Below, one piece after another: positions 61,114-64,000 of a DNA stretch of 64,000 nucleotides. The stretch is from Saprospiraceae bacterium (GTDB taxonomy: Bacteria > Bacteroidota > Bacteroidia > Chitinophagales > Saprospiraceae), in assembly GCA_026993525.1 (NCBI GenBank), contig JALWSS010000084.1, forward strand, positions 1-64,000. Reading direction: 5' to 3'. The notes below the pieces were generated by a model, which worked only from the letters and a program-made list of their open reading frames with translations, was not told where the DNA came from and did not search any database. Each line of letters begins with the position of its first letter. Positions within the stretch are counted from its first letter, which is position 1. The translations under genes and the position numbers were made by a program.

Positions 61114-64000
61114 ATGTTTCGAAGAATACAACCATATTCGCTTACCGGCATTTGGGTAATTGTTGTTTTGAGTGTGTTGTGTGCCTGCAGGGCCGGAGCT
61201 GCGGTGCATCCGGGGTTTAGCCTTGCTGACCTCGATGCCGGATCATCCTCAGGAACTGCCAACGACACTTTGCTGGTCACCATACCGGCTGATTCTTCTT
61301 CTGTTTACTGTGTTCCTCTTTCGGCCATTGACATCAACGGCGTGTTGACGGCCTCCAGCATTTGCGAAGATGGAAATGCAGGAACGGTGCAGGCCACCGG
61401 CATTGAAGCGTATTGCGTCACATTGAATCCCGCACCGGGATTCACCGGACTCTCACCGGATGTCATTTGTGTGGTTCATTGTTTTGACAATTCAGCCACC
61501 CTGTGCGACACCACTTACCTTCAGGTGGCAGCAGTCCCTGCCAATTGCGACGAGATATTCACTGAGGATACCCTTCATGTTTCTCTTTTCGGCGTTCCGC
61601 AAAATGTCTGCATTCCGCTCTCACCCCTCGATGCGGAGAGCTACGAGCTTTCGTTGGATGGAATTCCTTACCAGAACCTGGTTGGCTGCAATTTCGATTC
61701 GGTGATCGTGTATTCCTATGGTTTGTTGCCGGGAGGAGGGTTCTCCGGGCCATACCAGTTGAACCAATGGGCCGTGAACGGCCAGTCGTTCAATGGCTTC
61801 TTCAACAACGTGGCCAACCTGGTGGTCTTTATGAACTTCGTGGACCCGGCCGGAAACTGGCAGTTGAACACCGATGCCAAGATCATCTTCGGTGGGGTCA
61901 TTGGCAGCAATTACGGCAACATGGACGTGACCCACCTTCCAACCACTTCCAACTCCATACTCAGCGTCAATTACTCCATCCTGCCAAACGGGTTGCAGAT
62001 TCAGCTTCCGGACGATCAGCCCCACTTTTTTGTGGCGCTGGACCCGGTGACGTTTTGCTCGGACACACTGGTCATCAATCCTCAGCCTTACCAGCCGCAA
62101 ACGGACACTTTGTTTCTTTCCCTCGTCGCAAACGGACAGTCCGGTACCATTTGCCTGGACGGCGCCGAGTTGGGCGGCGGTGTTGAAAACATCGGCATTT
62201 GCCAGGCTGCCCAAAACGGCCAGGTGCCCATAGTTGGTGATTCCTGTTTCCAGTACATCCCTCAACCTGGTTACGCCGGAACGGACACCTTTTGCGTGGT
62301 GGTGTGCAACAGTGCTTTCCCGCAATTGTGCGACAGCACGATGGTGATTGTAAAGATCATTCCCGAAAACGATACGGTTCAGTTGTACCTGCCCGCCGGT
62401 GTGCAAGCCCTGGACACTTGCCTGACGGAAGCCATTCTGCAGGTTCAGCCGCCATACACCTGGGAGTCGTTTTGCCAGGGGGACCCCGGCGTGCAGGTCA
62501 GCCTTGACAGCACCTGTGTCAACGTGCTTGCTTCAAACCCCGACGGAGGGTCGGCTTCCTGCTATTTTCTCCATTGCAACGACCTGTTTTGCGATACCAC
62601 CTGGGTTTTTGTCGAGGTGGAACCCGAGGTCATTTGCGACGAGATTTTCCATGCTGACAGCCTGTTTCTGACCGCAGTGGGCGACACGGCTGTGCTGTGC
62701 CTGGATGTACCGGTCTCCATGATCGGCAACTACCAGATCACCCTGGATGGAGCCCCATTCACCAATACCCAGCTTGAACCCTGTGGCGACCCCGTACTCA
62801 CCCGATACGATGTGCTTTCTTTGCCACCGGGTCCTTATTTTATAGAATCCTGGACGGCCGGCGGCAACACCTTTTTTGGTGCCGCTCCCGACCTCGGTGC
62901 CATCGCCGATTCTCTTTTGAGCTGGGATCCGGCAGGCCTCTGGGCCATTCTCGGTTTGCCACCTATGCTGATCGGTGGTGAGGCCGGCACAGCCTATGGG
63001 CCCTTGCTGGTCAGTTCACTGGCCACGGGCCAGACGGACACCCTGCAGCCCCTTCCGGTGGGGCCGGGGGGAGGTTCACGGATCAAGATCGGCGGAGCCG
63101 GAAGCCGGGAATTGGTCCTCACTGCCCCCGATGGCTGTGCGGATTCCGTGTGGCTCATCGTCGAAAACCACCAGGTGTGGGCAGACACCGTACTCGTACA
63201 GACTTTCGTCAACGTGCCGGTGCCGGAAGTGTGCGTGCCCACCGGTCAGTTGCTGGGTGACCTGGCCCAATTCGCCTTTTGCCAGACGCCCCAGAACGGC
63301 GCTTTCAGCCAGGTGGGGCCTGCCTGCGTGGCCTATGCGCCCAACACCAACTTTACCGGAACGGATACCCTTTGCGTCATCCTCTGCGACGATTTTGAGC
63401 CGGTGGTCTGCGATACACAGGTCATCGTCTTCGAGGTGGTGCAAAAAACGGATACCCTGCTGCTCAGCACCTTTGAAGACGTGCCCAGCCAGGTGCTTTG
63501 TCTCGATACCACCTCACTGCCGGGTAACTTTTTGGGGGCAACTGTTTGCGAAGCGCCCCAATCCGGCAACCTGCTGCTGAACCAGAATTGCTTCTCTTAC
63601 AATCCGGCTCCCGGCTTTATCGGGCAAGACACTGCCTGTCTGCTCGTCTGCGATGGCACCGGTGTTTGCGACAGCACCTGGCTGTTCATTCAGGTGGACT
63701 CGCTGTGCAGTTTGTACGAATTCATTCCGGATGACACCCTGATGATAGAAGCGGCCGCTTGCAGCGATCTGGAGCCCTTCTGTGTGGAACTGAATTTTGA
63801 CTCGCTTTCGCAATGGGGCATCCTCGACAACGGCGTGCCGGTGGTCAGCGGCTTGTCTGCCTGCGCCGGCAACAACACCCAGGTAGCGCTCGACACGGGC
63901 TTCCACGAAGTCATCTTCGTACACATAAACACCGGGTGCAGGGACACTTTGCTGGCCGGCATCAATTGCCCTGTGGACTCCACCGGCTGCGGTTTTGCTG
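61114..64000 (+). CDS. Large cysteine-rich surface protein with Ig-like repeats (partial, 3' end outside)
   Basis: An open frame of 962 codons without stop runs from the ATG at 61114 past the window edge. The N terminus (MFRRIQPYSLTGIWVIVVLSVLCACRAGAA) is a signal peptide; LCAC could even be a lipobox. The rest is a series of repeats of roughly 100-150 residues, each with patterns like GxDTLCVxxCDxxxxxCDTxxxxxxV (e.g. GLSPDVICVVHCFDNSATLCDTTYLQV, GTDTFCVVVCNSAFPQLCDSTMVIV, GTDTLCVILCDDFEPVVCDTQVIV), between which lie variable modules. The paired cysteines could form disulfides outside the cell. It resembles giant Ig-like/cadherin-like adhesins of Bacteroidota; a T9SS tail would be expected beyond the edge. 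Confidence 0.75.
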   Translation, partial: MFRRIQPYSLTGIWVIVVLSVLCACRAGAAVHPGFSLADLDAGSSSGTANDTLLVTIPADSSSVYCVPLSAIDINGVLTASSICEDGNAGTVQATGIEAYCVTLNPAPGFTGLSPDVICVVHCFDNSATLCDTTYLQVAAVPANCDEIFTEDTLHVSLFGVPQNVCIPLSPLDAESYELSLDGIPYQNLVGCNFDSVIVYSYGLLPGGGFSGPYQLNQWAVNGQSFNGFFNNVANLVVFMNFVDPAGNWQLNTDAKIIFGGVIGSNYGNMDVTHLPTTSNSILSVNYSILPNGLQIQLPDDQPHFFVALDPVTFCSDTLVINPQPYQPQTDTLFLSLVANGQSGTICLDGAELGGGVENIGICQAAQNGQVPIVGDSCFQYIPQPGYAGTDTFCVVVCNSAFPQLCDSTMVIVKIIPENDTVQLYLPAGVQALDTCLTEAILQVQPPYTWESFCQGDPGVQVSLDSTCVNVLASNPDGGSASCYFLHCNDLFCDTTWVFVEVEPEVICDEIFHADSLFLTAVGDTAVLCLDVPVSMIGNYQITLDGAPFTNTQLEPCGDPVLTRYDVLSLPPGPYFIESWTAGGNTFFGAAPDLGAIADSLLSWDPAGLWAILGLPPMLIGGEAGTAYGPLLVSSLATGQTDTLQPLPVGPGGGSRIKIGGAGSRELVLTAPDGCADSVWLIVENHQVWADTVLVQTFVNVPVPEVCVPTGQLLGDLAQFAFCQTPQNGAFSQVGPACVAYAPNTNFTGTDTLCVILCDDFEPVVCDTQVIVFEVVQKTDTLLLSTFEDVPSQVLCLDTTSLPGNFLGATVCEAPQSGNLLLNQNCFSYNPAPGFIGQDTACLLVCDGTGVCDSTWLFIQVDSLCSLYEFIPDDTLMIEAAACSDLEPFCVELNFDSLSQWGILDNGVPVVSGLSACAGNNTQVALDTGFHEVIFVHINTGCRDTLLAGINCPVDSTGCGFA

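Overview
The window is chromosomal DNA from a member of the Bacteroidota, most likely a gliding or filamentous type related to the Saprospiria (Lewinella/Haliscomenobacter-like). The evidence is two proteins with type IX secretion (T9SS) sorting tails (SprB/GEVED with a type A tail; NHL/PKD with a type B tail), a PorP/SprF protein, a TamB-like protein of about 1640 residues, a small transaldolase, a DUF4293-like protein, an ExbB/ExbD operon and several TAnnTTTG promoter boxes of the Bacteroidota kind. The lineage is inferred from gene content. There is no rRNA, prophage or CRISPR array, and one tRNA-Ser(GGA).

Layout. 0.3-7.3 kb: secreted S9 oligopeptidase (-), dapB, a small outer-membrane barrel (-), cysteine desulfurase and a FabH-like synthase. 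7.3-8.2 kb: a gene-free repeat field containing a 411-bp MITE-like element with 15-bp perfect inverted ends. 8.2-11.3 kb: T9SS surface protein. 11.7-23.5 kb: a surface-polysaccharide region with two glycosyltransferases, a hexapeptide acyltransferase and a nucleotidyltransferase/kinase fusion on the minus strand, a divergent sigma-54 regulator plus hybrid histidine kinase pair, then a WecA-like initiating transferase and a third glycosyltransferase. 24-26 kb: atypical pyruvate kinase. 26.2-31.2 kb: T9SS cargo followed by a PorP/SprF-TSP3-OmpA fusion, bracketed by two copies of one palindrome. 31.7-34.7 kb: MscS channel and a Tat-type PLP aminotransferase. 34.7-40.4 kb: a four-hairpin cluster, then ilvD-ilvB-ilvN-ilvC. 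40.5-45.4 kb: tamB-like gene. 45.6-56 kb: EEP-family phosphatase, transaldolase, vanadium-haloperoxidase-like PAP2 lipoprotein, GT-C-like membrane protein, SPOR protein, and a RecB-like helicase whose nuclease domain looks dead. 56.5-60.7 kb: DUF4293-like protein, ExbB/ExbD operon, tRNA-Ser, tatD. From 61.1 kb to the edge: the start of a large cysteine-rich surface protein.

The most unusual feature is what lies between genes. Nearly every long spacer is built from short tandem repeats of 7-10 bp, each spacer using a different unit, with embedded hairpins from a few palindrome families. One such field has been interrupted by the MITE-like element. Other points of interest are the domain fusions, the degenerate RecB-type nuclease, a Tat-targeted aminotransferase, three convergent gene pairs that overlap at their 3' ends, and a strongly over-represented word family (GCTTCGCAA and TCGTCGCAA). 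No complete new defence or biosynthetic system is evident.
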